A DNA stretch of 64,000 nucleotides from JASHUC01 sp035523875 (GTDB taxonomy: Bacteria; Pseudomonadota; Gammaproteobacteria; Steroidobacterales; Steroidobacteraceae): positions 62,001-126,000 of the forward strand of contig DATKPY010000029.1 in NCBI GenBank assembly GCA_035523875.1. The letters are read 5' to 3'. Within the stretch, counting starts at the first letter, position 1, and every line of letters starts with the position of its first letter. A program made the translations under genes and the position numbers. The notes under the pieces are model-generated. The model saw nothing but the letters and a program-made list of their open reading frames with translations. It searched no databases and was not told the origin of the DNA. Positions 15,363 through 24,671 of this stretch are shown here, in pieces.

Positions 15363-18300
15363 ATGCGGCTCACCAAGATCAAGCTCGCCGGATTCAAATC
15401 CTTCGTCGATCCCACCACGGTCAGTTTCCCCGGAAATCTCACGGGCGTCGTCGGCCCGAACGGTTGCGGTAAGTCCAACATCATCGATGCGGTGCGTTGG
15501 GTGATGGGCGAGCTCTCCGCGCGGCACCTGCGCGGGGACTCCATGGCCGACGTGGTCTTCAACGGCTCGGTGGGCCGCAAGCCCGTGGGCGCCGCCTCGG
15601 TGGAGCTCATCTTCGACAACGCGGACGGCAAGTTGGGCGGTCCGTATGCGAGCTACAACGAGGTGTCGCTGCGCCGCGTGGTCGCGCGCGACGGCAGCTC
15701 GAGCTACTATTTGAATGGCGCGCGCTGCCGGCGCAAGGACATCACGCAGCTGTTCCTCGGCACGGGCTTGGGCTCGCGCAGCTACGCGATCATCGAGCAG
15801 GGCATGATTTCCCGGGTGATCGACGCGAAGCCCGAGGACATGCGGGCGCTCCTCGAGGAGGCCGCCGGCATCTCGCGCTACAAGGAGCGCCGCAAGGAGA
15901 CCGAAGCGCGCATCGCCGATACGCGCGAGAACCTCGAGCGGCTGCAGGACGTGCGCGACGAGGTGGACAAGCAGATTCGCCATCTGCAGCGTCAGGCCGC
16001 GACGGCGCGCCGCTACCAGCACCTGAAGGAGGAGGAGCGGCGCACGGCCGCCGAGCTCCTCGCCTTGCGGCTTCGCGAGCTCGACCGCGGCGCCTTGCTG
16101 CACGATGCCGCCACGCGCGAGCGCGACCTCGCCATGCAGGCCGCGCTCGCCGAGCAGCGCTCCGCGGAAGCCGCGCTCGAGAAGCAGCGCGCATCAAGCG
16201 CCGAGCGCGGCGAGCAGCTCGCGCAGGTTCAGGGCCGCTACTACGAGGCGGGGGCGGAGTTGAGCCGCTGCGAGCAGTCCCTGGAGCACACCCGCACGCT
16301 GCGCGAGCGCCAGCGTGCGGACCTCGCGCAGGCCCGGAGCACCCTCGGGGAGACCGCCACGCAAATCGAGCGCGACGAGCGCCAGCTGGCGGAGCTCGGC
16401 GAGGAGATCGCGGCCTTGGGGCCGCAGCTCGAATCGGTGCAGCGCGAGGAGCGGCTCGCCGCCCAAGCGCTCGCCGCTGCGGATGCGGAGCTCGCGGCAT
16501 GGCAGCAGCGCTGGGAGGAATACAACCGCGCGCTCGCGGTTGCGCATCAGACGATCGAGGTCGAGCGCGCACGCAGCGGGGAGCGCGAGAGCGAGCTCGA
16601 GCGGCTCGCGACGCGCGCGGAACGGCTGGCGATCGAGCGCGAGCAGCTCCTCTCCCAGGGCGCGGCCGAGCAGCTCGCCCACCTCGCCCACCGCGAAGCC
16701 CTCGCGCGCACGCGCAGCGATGAGCGCGCGCGCGCGCTCGCCGCGGCGCTCGAGCGGGTGCAGGTGCACCGCGCCGAGCAGCTCGCGGCGGAGGGGCAGC
16801 TCGAGTCCGCCCGCAACGCACGCGAGCGGCAGCGCGCCGAGCTCGTCTCGCTCGAGGCGATGCAGAAGGCCGCGCTCACCCACAATGTCGGTCAGGCCGA
16901 CGAATGGCTCGGCGCCCGCGGGCTCGCCGGGCGTCCGCGACTGGCCGAAACGCTCGAGGTGGAGCCCGGCTGGGAGCGCGCCGTCGAGACCGCTCTCGGG
17001 GACTATCTCGAGGCGGTGTGCGTCGATGAGCTCGATGAGCCGGCAGGGGCGCTCGAGCGGCTGGCGAGTGGGCGGGTGACGCTGATCGAGGCGGCCGAGC
17101 CGCTCGCGGGCAGGGGCCTAGCGTCCACGCCTGCTGGAACCCTCGCAGCGCGGATCGTGCGTGGTCCGGCGGCGATGGTGCGCGAGCTCGAGGCGGTGTG
17201 GGCGGGCGAGTCGCTTGCGGCTGCCTTGGGCGAGCGCACCCGCCTCGCACCCGGGCACTCGGTGATCACGCGGGCGGGCGAGTGGATCGGGCGCACCTGG
17301 ATCCGGGTCAACCGCGGACACGATCAGCACGCCGGCATCATCGAGCGTGAGCAGCGCCTGAAGAGCCTGCGCCGCGAATGCGCCGAGCATGAGGAGCACG
17401 TGCGGCGAGTCGAGGTGGAGCTCGCGGGCATACGCGAGGCGCTCGGCGCGGCCGAGCTCGACCGCGATCGGTTGCAGTCGGACATCCAGGGCGCGCACCG
17501 CGAGCACGCGGATCTGCTCGCCCAGCTCGAGGCGATGCGGGCGCGGTCGCAGGAATCGACGCTGCGCCTCGCTCGGGTGGAGGAGGAAGCCGCGGATGTT
17601 GGGCGCGAGCGCGGCGCGGCCGAGGACGGTCTCGGCCGAGCCCGCGCGGCGCTCGCGGGCGGGTGCCAGGCGCTCGCTGCGCTCGATGCGCGGCGCCCGC
17701 AGCTCGAGGCCGAGCGCGAGGAGCGGCGCGCGGCGCTCGCGCGCGCGCGCGAACGCTGCGAGGCGGCGCAACTGGGCGCGCGCGATCTGCTCATCCGCAT
17801 CGAAGCGCGCCGCTCCTCCGAGCGCTCGATGGGCGTCGCGCTCGCACGCATGCTCGAGCAGCGCGCGCAGCTCACCGGGCGCTGCTCCGAGCTCGACCGC
17901 GAGCTCGCGAGCGGCGATGCGCCGATCCGCGCAATCGAGGAGCGCATGCAGGCGCTCCTCGCGCGCCGCCTCGAGGTGGAGAGCGAGCTCGCCCTCGCGC
18001 GCCGCGCGCTCGAGGAGGCGGATGCGGAGCTGCGCAGGCAGGATGAGCAGCGCCTCGGTGCCGAGCAGCGCGTGAGCGAGGCGCGTCAGGCGCTCGAGGA
18101 GACGCGGCTTGCGGCGCAGGAGACCCGCGTGCGTCGCGAGGGCCTTGCCGAGCAGTTCGCAGCCACGGGCTTCGACCTGAGCGCGATGCGCGCCGCGCTC
18201 CCGGCCGATGCGCCGCTCGCGAGCTGGGAGGAGCGGCTCGCGGAGACGCGCGCCGCGCTCGATCGGCTCGGGCAGGTGAACTTGGCGGCGATCGAGGAGC

Positions 18301-18881
18301 TCAAGGAGCACAGCGAGCGCAAGGAATACCTCGACCGGCAGTTCGCCGATCTCACCGAGGCGCTCGCGACGCTCGAGGATGCGATGCGACGCATCGACAA
18401 GGAAACGCGCACGCGCTTCGAGGAGACCTTCGAGCGCATCAACGCCGGGCTCAAGGAGAAGTTTCCGCGGCTGTTCGGTGGCGGTCACGCCTATCTCGAG
18501 CTCGTCGGAGAGGAAGTGCTCACGGCGGGCGTCGCCGTGATGGCGCGGCCGCCCGGCAAGCGCAACAGCACCATTCACCTGCTCTCGGGCGGGGAGAAGG
18601 CGCTCACGGCCGTCGCGCTCGTGTTCTCGATATTCGACTTGAATCCTGCGCCGTTCTGCTTGCTCGACGAAGTGGATGCACCGCTCGATGAGTACAATAT
18701 CGGGCGCTTTTGCGACATCGTGCGCGAGATGTCCTCCCGCATCCAGTTCATCTTCATCACTCACAGCAAATCGACCATGGAGCTCGCCTCGCAGTTGATC
18801 GGCGTGACGATGAACGAGCCCGGCGTCTCGCGGCTCGTGACCGTCGACGTCGAGGAAGCGCTGCGGCTCGCCGCGGTCTGA
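15363..18881 (+). CDS. smc: chromosome segregation ATPase SMC
   Basis: Ring-forming ATPase that compacts and organises the chromosome together with ScpA and ScpB (both encoded about 8 kb downstream). From ATG 15363 it has 1172 residues: Walker A GPNGCGKSN near 31-39, an N-terminal coiled coil (170-510), the hinge (about 515-650, including WERAVETALGDYLEAVCVDE), the return coiled coil (660-1010), then the ABC signature LLSGGEKALTAVAL and Walker B FCLLDEVDAPLDEYN. The in-frame ATG at 15321 would add 14 residues before the conserved MRLTKIKLAGFKSF start. Followed by zipA. Confidence 0.96.
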   Translation: MRLTKIKLAGFKSFVDPTTVSFPGNLTGVVGPNGCGKSNIIDAVRWVMGELSARHLRGDSMADVVFNGSVGRKPVGAASVELIFDNADGKLGGPYASYNEVSLRRVVARDGSSSYYLNGARCRRKDITQLFLGTGLGSRSYAIIEQGMISRVIDAKPEDMRALLEEAAGISRYKERRKETEARIADTRENLERLQDVRDEVDKQIRHLQRQAATARRYQHLKEEERRTAAELLALRLRELDRGALLHDAATRERDLAMQAALAEQRSAEAALEKQRASSAERGEQLAQVQGRYYEAGAELSRCEQSLEHTRTLRERQRADLAQARSTLGETATQIERDERQLAELGEEIAALGPQLESVQREERLAAQALAAADAELAAWQQRWEEYNRALAVAHQTIEVERARSGERESELERLATRAERLAIEREQLLSQGAAEQLAHLAHREALARTRSDERARALAAALERVQVHRAEQLAAEGQLESARNARERQRAELVSLEAMQKAALTHNVGQADEWLGARGLAGRPRLAETLEVEPGWERAVETALGDYLEAVCVDELDEPAGALERLASGRVTLIEAAEPLAGRGLASTPAGTLAARIVRGPAAMVRELEAVWAGESLAAALGERTRLAPGHSVITRAGEWIGRTWIRVNRGHDQHAGIIEREQRLKSLRRECAEHEEHVRRVEVELAGIREALGAAELDRDRLQSDIQGAHREHADLLAQLEAMRARSQESTLRLARVEEEAADVGRERGAAEDGLGRARAALAGGCQALAALDARRPQLEAEREERRAALARARERCEAAQLGARDLLIRIEARRSSERSMGVALARMLEQRAQLTGRCSELDRELASGDAPIRAIEERMQALLARRLEVESELALARRALEEADAELRRQDEQRLGAEQRVSEARQALEETRLAAQETRVRREGLAEQFAATGFDLSAMRAALPADAPLASWEERLAETRAALDRLGQVNLAAIEELKEHSERKEYLDRQFADLTEALATLEDAMRRIDKETRTRFEETFERINAGLKEKFPRLFGGGHAYLELVGEEVLTAGVAVMARPPGKRNSTIHLLSGGEKALTAVALVFSIFDLNPAPFCLLDEVDAPLDEYNIGRFCDIVREMSSRIQFIFITHSKSTMELASQLIGVTMNEPGVSRLVTVDVEEALRLAAV

Positions 18882-18903
18882 GGACTTCAACCGGGTCGGG
18901 ACC

Positions 18904-19770
18904 ATGCCGCAGCTGCGCGTCACGTTACTGGTGCTCGGGGCCCTGTTCATCGCGGGGCTTGCGGTGTGGGAGCTGCGCCGCTCGCGCCTCGCGCGCCGTC
19001 ACGAGCCGCATGCGGGCGCGGAGCGCTCCGCGGGCGGCCCCCCGAGCCTCGGCGGGGCCCCGCTCGGACACCCGCAGGGGGCGCGCGAGCCGACCATCAG
19101 CTTGCCGGAGTTGAGCGCGCGCGAGCCCGAGCGCGAGCTGCCGCTCGTCGAGGTCGTCGACGACGCCGCGCTCCTCGGGATCACGGTCGAGGACGATCGA
19201 GACGCCGAGCTCGCGGAGCAGACGACGGGCATCGCCGCGACCGACGACCCGGTCCCGACCACGCTCGATCCGCAGGCCGCGTTCGCGCCGCAGGCGCGCT
19301 TCTCCGCGGCGCCCGCTCGGGAGGGACCATCCGCGCCGATCGTCGCGTGGCCCGATGAGTCGGTGCGGCGGATCGTCGCGCTGCGCGTCATTGCCCCGGG
19401 TGAGCGCTTCGCGGGCCGCAGCGTCCGTCAGGCGCTCGCCGCCGAGGGGTTCGTGCTCGGCAAGTTCGCGATCTTCCATCGCGCCGGTCCCGACGGTCGC
19501 GCCGTCGTGAGCGCTGCGAGTCTCACCAAGCCCGGCACGTTCGATCCCGACTCGATCGACATGCAGCGCTTCGGCGGACTCAATCTCTTTGCGGTGCTGC
19601 CCGGCCCGCTGCCGGGGCCGCACGCCTTCGACGAGCTGCTCGCCGCCGCGCGCGGCCTGAGCAATCGGCTCGAGGGAGCCCTCCAGGACGAGCGCGGCGA
19701 GCCGCTCACACCGCTGCGGGCGGCCGCGCTGCGCGAGACCCTCGCGGCGCAGGCGGAGCATGACGGCTGA
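18904..19770 (+). CDS. zipA: cell division protein ZipA
   Basis: Inner-membrane protein that tethers and stabilises FtsZ filaments. The 288-residue protein has the ZipA layout: one N-terminal membrane helix (about 5-23, LRVTLLVLGALFIAGLAVW), a charged then Pro/Ala-rich linker, and a C-terminal FtsZ-binding domain (about 150-285) with IVALRVIAPGERFAG, KFAIFHRAGPDGRAV and SLTKPGTFDPDSID. It sits between smc and ligA and overlaps ligA by 11 bases. The linker is shorter and less Pro/Gln-rich than in E. coli. Confidence 0.9.
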   Translation: MPQLRVTLLVLGALFIAGLAVWELRRSRLARRHEPHAGAERSAGGPPSLGGAPLGHPQGAREPTISLPELSAREPERELPLVEVVDDAALLGITVEDDRDAELAEQTTGIAATDDPVPTTLDPQAAFAPQARFSAAPAREGPSAPIVAWPDESVRRIVALRVIAPGERFAGRSVRQALAAEGFVLGKFAIFHRAGPDGRAVVSAASLTKPGTFDPDSIDMQRFGGLNLFAVLPGPLPGPHAFDELLAAARGLSNRLEGALQDERGEPLTPLRAAALRETLAAQAEHDG

Positions 19771-21841
19771 GGCGGCGGCGCGGGTCGCCGAGCTGCGCCG
19801 CGAGATCGCCCGTCACAACCGGCTCTACTACGAGCTCGACCGGCCCGAGATCTCCGATGCGGCCTACGACCACCTCTTGCTCGAGCTCAAGAGGCTCGAG
19901 CAGAGCCATCCCGAGCTCGTCACGCCGGATTCCCCGACCCAGCGGGTGGGCGCGCCGCCCTCGGGGAAGTTCGCCAAGGTTCGCCACACCGTGCCGGTGC
20001 TCTCGCTCGCGAACGCGCTCAGCCGCGAGGACGTGGAGCAGTTCGTCGAGCGCATCCGGCGCTTCCTCGCCCTCGGCAGCGACACGGCCATCGAGTTCAC
20101 CGCGGAGCCGAAGATCGACGGCCTCTCGGTATCGCTGCGCTACGAGCGCGGCGTGCTCGTGCGCGGCGCGACGCGCGGCGACGGCAGCGTCGGGGAGGAC
20201 GTGACGGCGAACGTGAAGGAGGTCGGGGAGATTCCGCACCGGCTCAACGGTGCGGGCGTGCCGCAGCTCTGCGAGGTGCGCGGTGAGGTCTACATGACCA
20301 AATCGGCGTTCCTCGAGCTCAACCGCCAGCAGGGCGCCGCGGGTCGCGCCGTGTTCGCCAACCCGCGCAATTCGGCGGCCGGATCGTTGCGCCAGCTCGA
20401 TCCCGCGGTGACCGCCGCGAGACCGCTCGGGTTCTTCGCCTACGCGTGGGGCGAGATGAGCGCGATGCCGGCGCGCACTCAGTGGGGCATGCTCGAGTGG
20501 TTCGCGCACCATGGCCTGAAGGTGAACCCGCTCGCTCGGCACTGTGGCTCGGTCGATGCGCTGCTCGCGTTCCACCGCGAGATGGAGCTCGAGCGCGGCA
20601 CGCTCGATTACGACATCGACGGCGTGGTCTACAAGGTCGACCGGCTCGATTGGCAGGAGCGCCTCGGATTCGTCGCGCGCGATCCGCGCTGGGCGGTCGC
20701 GCACAAGTTCCCCGCGCAGCGCGCAATGACCGTCGTCAAGGCGGTGGAAATACAGGTCGGGCGGACGGGTGCGCTCACCCCGGTCGCCAAGCTCGAGCCG
20801 GTGACGGTCGGGGGGGTGGTGGTCTCGAACGCGACGCTGCACAACGAGGACTCCATCCGCGAGCTCGACGTGCGCGTCGGGGACACGGTCACGATCCAGC
20901 GCGCCGGAGACGTGATCCCACAGGTGCTGGGCGTGGTGCTCGAGAAGCGCCCGGGCTCCGCTCACCGCTACCGCTTCCCGCGCACCTGCCCCTGTCCGCT
21001 GCAGAGCGCGGTCGTGCGCGAGCGCACCGCGGCCGGAGAGGAGGGTGCCGTCGCGCGCTGCTCCGGCGAGCTCGCCTGCCCCTATCAGCGTGTAGAGCAC
21101 TTGAAGCACTTCGTCTCGCGGCGCGCCTTCGACATCGAGGGACTCGGGGAGAAGCAGATCACGCTCTTCTTCGAGCGCGAGTGGGTGCAGGAGCCGGCGG
21201 ACCTGTTCACCTTAGCCGCGCGCAACGAGCGCATCCGCCTCGAGGAAGAGGAGGGGTTCGGTGCGGTCTCGGTGGCCAAGCTCTTCGGCGCCATCGAGGC
21301 GCGGCGCGAGATCTCCCTGGAGCGCTTTCTGTACGCGCTCGGCATCCGCCACGTCGGGGAGACGACTGCGCGGGCGCTCGCGCGCGGCTACGGGAGCTGG
21401 CGGGCCTTGAGCGATGCGTGCGCGAAGCTCGCGCACGGCGACGCAGGCGCGCGTGAGGAGATGGACGCGATGGATCAGATCGGGGAGACGGTGATCGAGA
21501 GTCTCGCCGCGTATTTCTCCAATCGCCACAACCTTCGCGTCCTCGAGCGGCTCACCGCCCAGGTGCGCATCCTCGATGCCGAGCAGCCCGCACGCGAGTC
21601 TCCCATCGCCGGCAAGACGATCGTCTTCACCGGCACGCTCGAGAAGCTCACCCGCGAGGAGGCGAAAGCGCTCGCCGAGCGCTACGGCGCAAAGGTGAGC
21701 GGCAGCCTCTCCGGCAAGACCGACCTCCTCGTGGCGGGCGCGGCGGCCGGATCGAAGCTGCGCAAGGCGCAGGCGCTCGGCGTGAGCGTGATCGACGAGA
21801 CTCAGTTCCTGAAGCTTCTCCCCGGTGAGCACCGCGCGTAG
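19760..21841 (+). CDS. ligA: NAD+-dependent DNA ligase LigA
   Basis: Seals nicks using NAD+ in replication and repair. The 693 residues comprise Ia and adenylation domains (nucleotide Lys 118 in EPKIDGLSVSLRYE), the OB fold, a zinc finger, helix-hairpin-helix repeats and a C-terminal BRCT domain (IAGKTIVFTGTLEKLTREEA). The zinc site is slightly unusual: the first pair reads C-P-C instead of the common CPxC; the second pair is in ARCSGELACPYQ. ATG 19760 lies within the end of zipA, so the two are coupled. Confidence 0.96.
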   Translation: MTAEAAARVAELRREIARHNRLYYELDRPEISDAAYDHLLLELKRLEQSHPELVTPDSPTQRVGAPPSGKFAKVRHTVPVLSLANALSREDVEQFVERIRRFLALGSDTAIEFTAEPKIDGLSVSLRYERGVLVRGATRGDGSVGEDVTANVKEVGEIPHRLNGAGVPQLCEVRGEVYMTKSAFLELNRQQGAAGRAVFANPRNSAAGSLRQLDPAVTAARPLGFFAYAWGEMSAMPARTQWGMLEWFAHHGLKVNPLARHCGSVDALLAFHREMELERGTLDYDIDGVVYKVDRLDWQERLGFVARDPRWAVAHKFPAQRAMTVVKAVEIQVGRTGALTPVAKLEPVTVGGVVVSNATLHNEDSIRELDVRVGDTVTIQRAGDVIPQVLGVVLEKRPGSAHRYRFPRTCPCPLQSAVVRERTAAGEEGAVARCSGELACPYQRVEHLKHFVSRRAFDIEGLGEKQITLFFEREWVQEPADLFTLAARNERIRLEEEEGFGAVSVAKLFGAIEARREISLERFLYALGIRHVGETTARALARGYGSWRALSDACAKLAHGDAGAREEMDAMDQIGETVIESLAAYFSNRHNLRVLERLTAQVRILDAEQPARESPIAGKTIVFTGTLEKLTREEAKALAERYGAKVSGSLSGKTDLLVAGAAAGSKLRKAQALGVSVIDETQFLKLLPGEHRA

Positions 21842-21878
21842 CGCCGCGACGGCTGTGCTGCGATGCGAGCCGTGGCAG

Positions 21879-22736
21879 CTACCGCCGCCAGGTGCCGGTG
21901 ATGGCGTCCGGATCGATGAGGCTCCACTCGGTGAGGCCGATGAAGCCGTCCGCGGCCGCCACGACCATCGCCAGATTGTTCTCGTAGACGACGCGGCCGA
22001 TCGGCAGGCGGTGCGGCTCTTGCCAGCCGACCGCGCGTCTGACGAAAAATCGCGTGTCGTTGATGAAGACCAGACACTCGAGCGGACCGAAGGCGCGCAC
22101 GCGACGCAGGATCCGATCGACGGGCTGTGAGAAATCGAGCCGTCGATCCTCGACGGTCCACTTCGGGTAGTAGCTCGCCCCGACCTGCGGGGTCGCGTGC
22201 TGCCAGTACTCCACGAAATGCTCGGCAACATCGCCGCTCAACCGCTTGGCCGCGAACTGGATCTTCAGGTCGAGGCTGTCGTGATCCTCCTGTGCCGTGA
22301 GCGGGATCTCATGCACCTTCAGGACATCGCCGGAGTCGAACTCATGCTCGAGCTTGTGACAGGCGACCCCCCACACGCGGGCCTCATCGAGAATGGCGGC
22401 GGGTATCGGATAAGGTCCACGAGCGCGCGGCAATGGCGAGGGGTGAAAGTTAACCGCATACTTCAGGTGCGGACGCCACTCGCCGATGCGAAAGCCATAG
22501 CTCGCGACGATCAACGCCTCGCAGCCCCGAGCGCCCAGCTCCTGCAGATTGCGCTCGGTAAGGCGCGAGATCTGCACATCGACATTCAAATGCCGTGCGT
22601 AGTCGATGACGGCTCGGTTCTGATGCACGCGCCGATCCACGGGCGTGGTGAACACCTTGAGCGGTGTCCACGCGTGCTCGATCAAGGCCTGAAAGACGCC
22701 GAGGTATCTGTCGGTCGCGGTAATCGCAAATCGCAC
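21879..22736 (-). CDS. formyltransferase-domain protein of unknown substrate
   Basis: A 285-residue protein with a folate-dependent formyltransferase fold. The catalytic Asn-His-Asp triad is visible: Asn 96 and His 98 in AVNFHPSPLPRARGPYP and Asp 134 in HEFDSGDVLK. The C-terminal 80 residues (WTVEDRRLDFSQPVDRILRR, RAFGPLECLVF) resemble the C-terminal domain of Fmt and ArnA-like proteins. It is not ordinary methionyl-tRNA formyltransferase: the family LPRWRGAAPIQ motif is replaced and no def gene is adjacent. It may formylate an amino sugar or another small amine. It converges with ligA and follows the PpiC lipoprotein gene with a 22-base gap. Confidence 0.8.
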   Translation of the reverse strand: MRFAITATDRYLGVFQALIEHAWTPLKVFTTPVDRRVHQNRAVIDYARHLNVDVQISRLTERNLQELGARGCEALIVASYGFRIGEWRPHLKYAVNFHPSPLPRARGPYPIPAAILDEARVWGVACHKLEHEFDSGDVLKVHEIPLTAQEDHDSLDLKIQFAAKRLSGDVAEHFVEYWQHATPQVGASYYPKWTVEDRRLDFSQPVDRILRRVRAFGPLECLVFINDTRFFVRRAVGWQEPHRLPIGRVVYENNLAMVVAAADGFIGLTEWSLIDPDAITGTWRR

Positions 22737-22758
22737 GACGGGCGGGCCGTCACGGCCG

Positions 22759-23598
22759 TCAGATATTCTTCTCGATCTTCGCGTCCTTCATGAGCCCATC
22801 GACGTAGGCCTTGAATTTCTTCTCCTCGACGATGCGCACCAGCTGCTGCTGTACGCTGTTGTCGTAGGGCGGCGGCGGCAGATCGCGCGTGCCCTCGAGA
22901 TAGATGATGTGCCAGCCGAACGACGACTGCACCGGCTTCTCCGTGTACTGCCCGGGCTTCAACGCGGTGAGCGCATCGACGAACGGCTTGCCGAGTCCGG
23001 CCGCCGCCCGATCGGGCGTGAGCCAACCGATGTCGCCGCCGTTTTGCTTGGAGCTGTCCATCGATTCGCGCTTGGCCAAGTCGGCGAATTTGGCGCCCTT
23101 GTCGAGCTCGGCGACCAGCTTCTCGGCGAACGGCTCGGTCGGAACCAGGATGTGCCGCACGTGGTATTCGGTATGCGGCATCATCGCGACCTGGGTTTCG
23201 TACTCGGCGCGCAGCTCCTGATCGGTGGGCTTCAAGTCCTTCAGGTAGCGCTCGGAGACCCGTTGCTGGAGCACGTTGAGGCGCGAGAGCTCGAGTAAGA
23301 ACTTGGTGTCCTGGTCCGCAGTGAGCCCGTCCTTGTCCGCGACCTGCGCGACGAGCTGTGCGCGGATGAGATTGTCGAGGGCGATCTCGCGCTGCGCCTG
23401 GGTGAGATCGGCGGAGCTCTTACCCCGGGTGATGCCGTGGACGTAGAACTCGAAGAAATCGCGGCTGATCGGGGTACCGTTCACCACGGCGACCGGCGGG
23501 GAGGTGCTCGTCGCCGCGGCGCTGCCCGTGCCGGGAGAGTGGCAGGCCGACAGAGCGAGGAGCCCGACGAGGAGCGAAGGGAGGCCGAGCTTGCGCAT
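22759..23598 (-). CDS. PpiC-type peptidyl-prolyl isomerase lipoprotein
   Basis: Probable periplasmic folding factor anchored by lipid. The 279-residue form from ATG 23598 begins MRKLGLPSLLVGLLALSAC, a good lipoprotein signal with Cys 20. An N-terminal SurA-like helical region (VAVVNGTPISRDFFEFYVHG; ALDNLIRAQLVAQ) is followed by a parvulin domain (about 145-245: EYHVRHILVPTEPFAEKLVAEL, DLAKRESMDSSKQNGGDIGWL, SSFGWHIIYLE). A longer in-frame ATG at 23682 overlaps the bolA stop (ATGA) and could allow coupling, but it would bury the signal peptide; GAGGTGAC precedes 23598. Confidence 0.88.
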   Translation of the reverse strand: MRKLGLPSLLVGLLALSACHSPGTGSAAATSTSPPVAVVNGTPISRDFFEFYVHGITRGKSSADLTQAQREIALDNLIRAQLVAQVADKDGLTADQDTKFLLELSRLNVLQQRVSERYLKDLKPTDQELRAEYETQVAMMPHTEYHVRHILVPTEPFAEKLVAELDKGAKFADLAKRESMDSSKQNGGDIGWLTPDRAAAGLGKPFVDALTALKPGQYTEKPVQSSFGWHIIYLEGTRDLPPPPYDNSVQQQLVRIVEEKKFKAYVDGLMKDAKIEKNI

Positions 23599-23678
23599 AG
23601 GGACAGTCACCTCGAGAGTGCGAGATTGAGCGGCAGGCTCGCCGCAAGAGTGAGCAAATTCAGTGAACTGGGGCCGTT

Positions 23679-23957
23679 TCATTGAGCGATTTCTTCCGGC
23701 GTCCGCGCCTCGATGGCGAGCGCGTGCACGCCCTCACTCATGAGCGGAGCGACGGCCTCGTACACCAGACGGTGCCGGGCGAGCGCCGTGAGGCCGCGAA
23801 ATCGCTCCGACACGACCCGGAGGCGAAAATGGCCGCCCTCGCGCGCACCGGCATGCCCGGCGTGTGCGGCGCTCTCGTCCTCGATCGTGAGCCGCGCAGG
23901 CGTGAGCTCGCGCTCGAGCGCGGCTCGAATCTTCGCGACGGTGTCCGCGGTCGGCAT
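23679..23957 (-). CDS. BolA family protein
   Basis: A 92-residue protein with the BolA fold: KIRAALERELTPARLTIEDES, the conserved His-Phe strand GGHFRLRVVSERFRGLTALAR and HRLVYEAVAPLMSEGVHALAIE. BolA proteins usually partner monothiol glutaredoxins in iron-sulphur handling or act as transcription regulators; no glutaredoxin is adjacent. A His that often joins Fe-S sharing is present (HRLVY). Start ATG 23957; much longer in-frame extension upstream is not supported. It lies between YciB and PpiC, as in many beta/gammaproteobacteria. Confidence 0.9.
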   Translation of the reverse strand: MPTADTVAKIRAALERELTPARLTIEDESAAHAGHAGAREGGHFRLRVVSERFRGLTALARHRLVYEAVAPLMSEGVHALAIEARTPEEIAQ

Positions 23958-24007
23958 GCAGGAGCGAGTTCCGGCGCTCAGGGGCATCCGCGGTATCGCA
24001 TGCGGCG

Positions 24008-24571
24008 TCACGCCGCCGCCGAGGAATCCGGCGCCGGTTGCACGCGGCGGGCGAGCCATAGCAGCTGTGCGGCGATGAACGCGGCGGTGAGGAGCGTCAG
24101 GCCGAAGACCTTGAAGTTCACCCAGGTGCGCTCGCTTGCGCGGTATGCGATCGCCAGATTGAGCAGGCCGAGCGCGCCGTAGAAGGCTACCCAGAGCCAA
24201 TTGAGCCGCCGCCACAGCCGCTCCGGCACGCACGCCTGGGGGCCGAACGCCGGGGCGAGCAGCCGCTCGACCAGGGTGCGCTCGCCCAGCCGGAAGCTCG
24301 CGAGAAACGCCGCGCTCACGAGCCAGAAGAAGACGGTGGGCTTCCATTCGATGAACCGATGGTTGTGCAGCACGAGCGTCGCCGCGCCGAAGGCGAACAC
24401 CAAGGCGGCGCTCAGAGCGTGCATCGGCGGTATGCGCCGCGTGCGCACGAGATCGATTCCGAGCAGCAGCCCCATCGCAACCATCAGCCCGGCCGTCGCC
24501 GCGTACATGCCGCGCGCGTAGTAGAGCCCGAGGAATGCGACGAGAGGGAGAAGCTCGAGAAGCGTTGGCAT
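24008..24571 (-). CDS. yciB: YciB/IspZ-family inner membrane septation protein
   Basis: Integral membrane protein of 187 residues with about five hydrophobic helices. Family marks are LLELLPLVAFLGLYYA near the start, FIEWKPTVFFWLVSAAFLAS, and LNLAIAYRASERTWVNFKVFG. YciB (septation protein A) affects cell-envelope and division behaviour in enterics; the molecular role is not settled. ATG 24571 begins the conserved MPTLLELLP. The longer ORF from 24703 reads an unsupported leader. Upstream is a 100-base divergent gap shared with the YciO-type gene. Confidence 0.9.
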   Translation of the reverse strand: MPTLLELLPLVAFLGLYYARGMYAATAGLMVAMGLLLGIDLVRTRRIPPMHALSAALVFAFGAATLVLHNHRFIEWKPTVFFWLVSAAFLASFRLGERTLVERLLAPAFGPQACVPERLWRRLNWLWVAFYGALGLLNLAIAYRASERTWVNFKVFGLTLLTAAFIAAQLLWLARRVQPAPDSSAAA

Positions 24572-24573
24572 GC

Positions 24574-24590
24574 GGTTTTTTGAAAAATCC
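24574..24590. promoter_or_regulatory. AT-rich imperfect palindrome before yciB
   Basis: GGTTTTTTGAAAAATCC is an almost perfect 17-base inverted repeat just upstream of the yciB ATG, in an otherwise G+C-rich stretch. It could be an operator or a terminator-like element in the divergent yciB/yciO region. On the plus strand TATCAT (24631-24636) is a possible -10 for the YciO-type gene. Confidence 0.35.
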
Positions 24591-24671
24591 GAACGAGACT
24601 CGGCGGCGATCCCGGGACGAGGCGGGCGGCTATCATAGCCCAAACGGCGCGCGCGACGCCCGGACGGATGT

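Noticed and set aside
21879..22736. Methionyl-tRNA formyltransferase (fmt)
   Set aside because: The catalytic triad is present but the LPRWRGAAPIQ motif is replaced and no def gene is adjacent; a formyltransferase of other substrate is a better call.
23599..23682. Longer PpiC start at ATG 23682
   Set aside because: It overlaps the bolA stop (ATGA) in a tempting way, but it would place 28 polar residues before a clear lipoprotein signal peptide.
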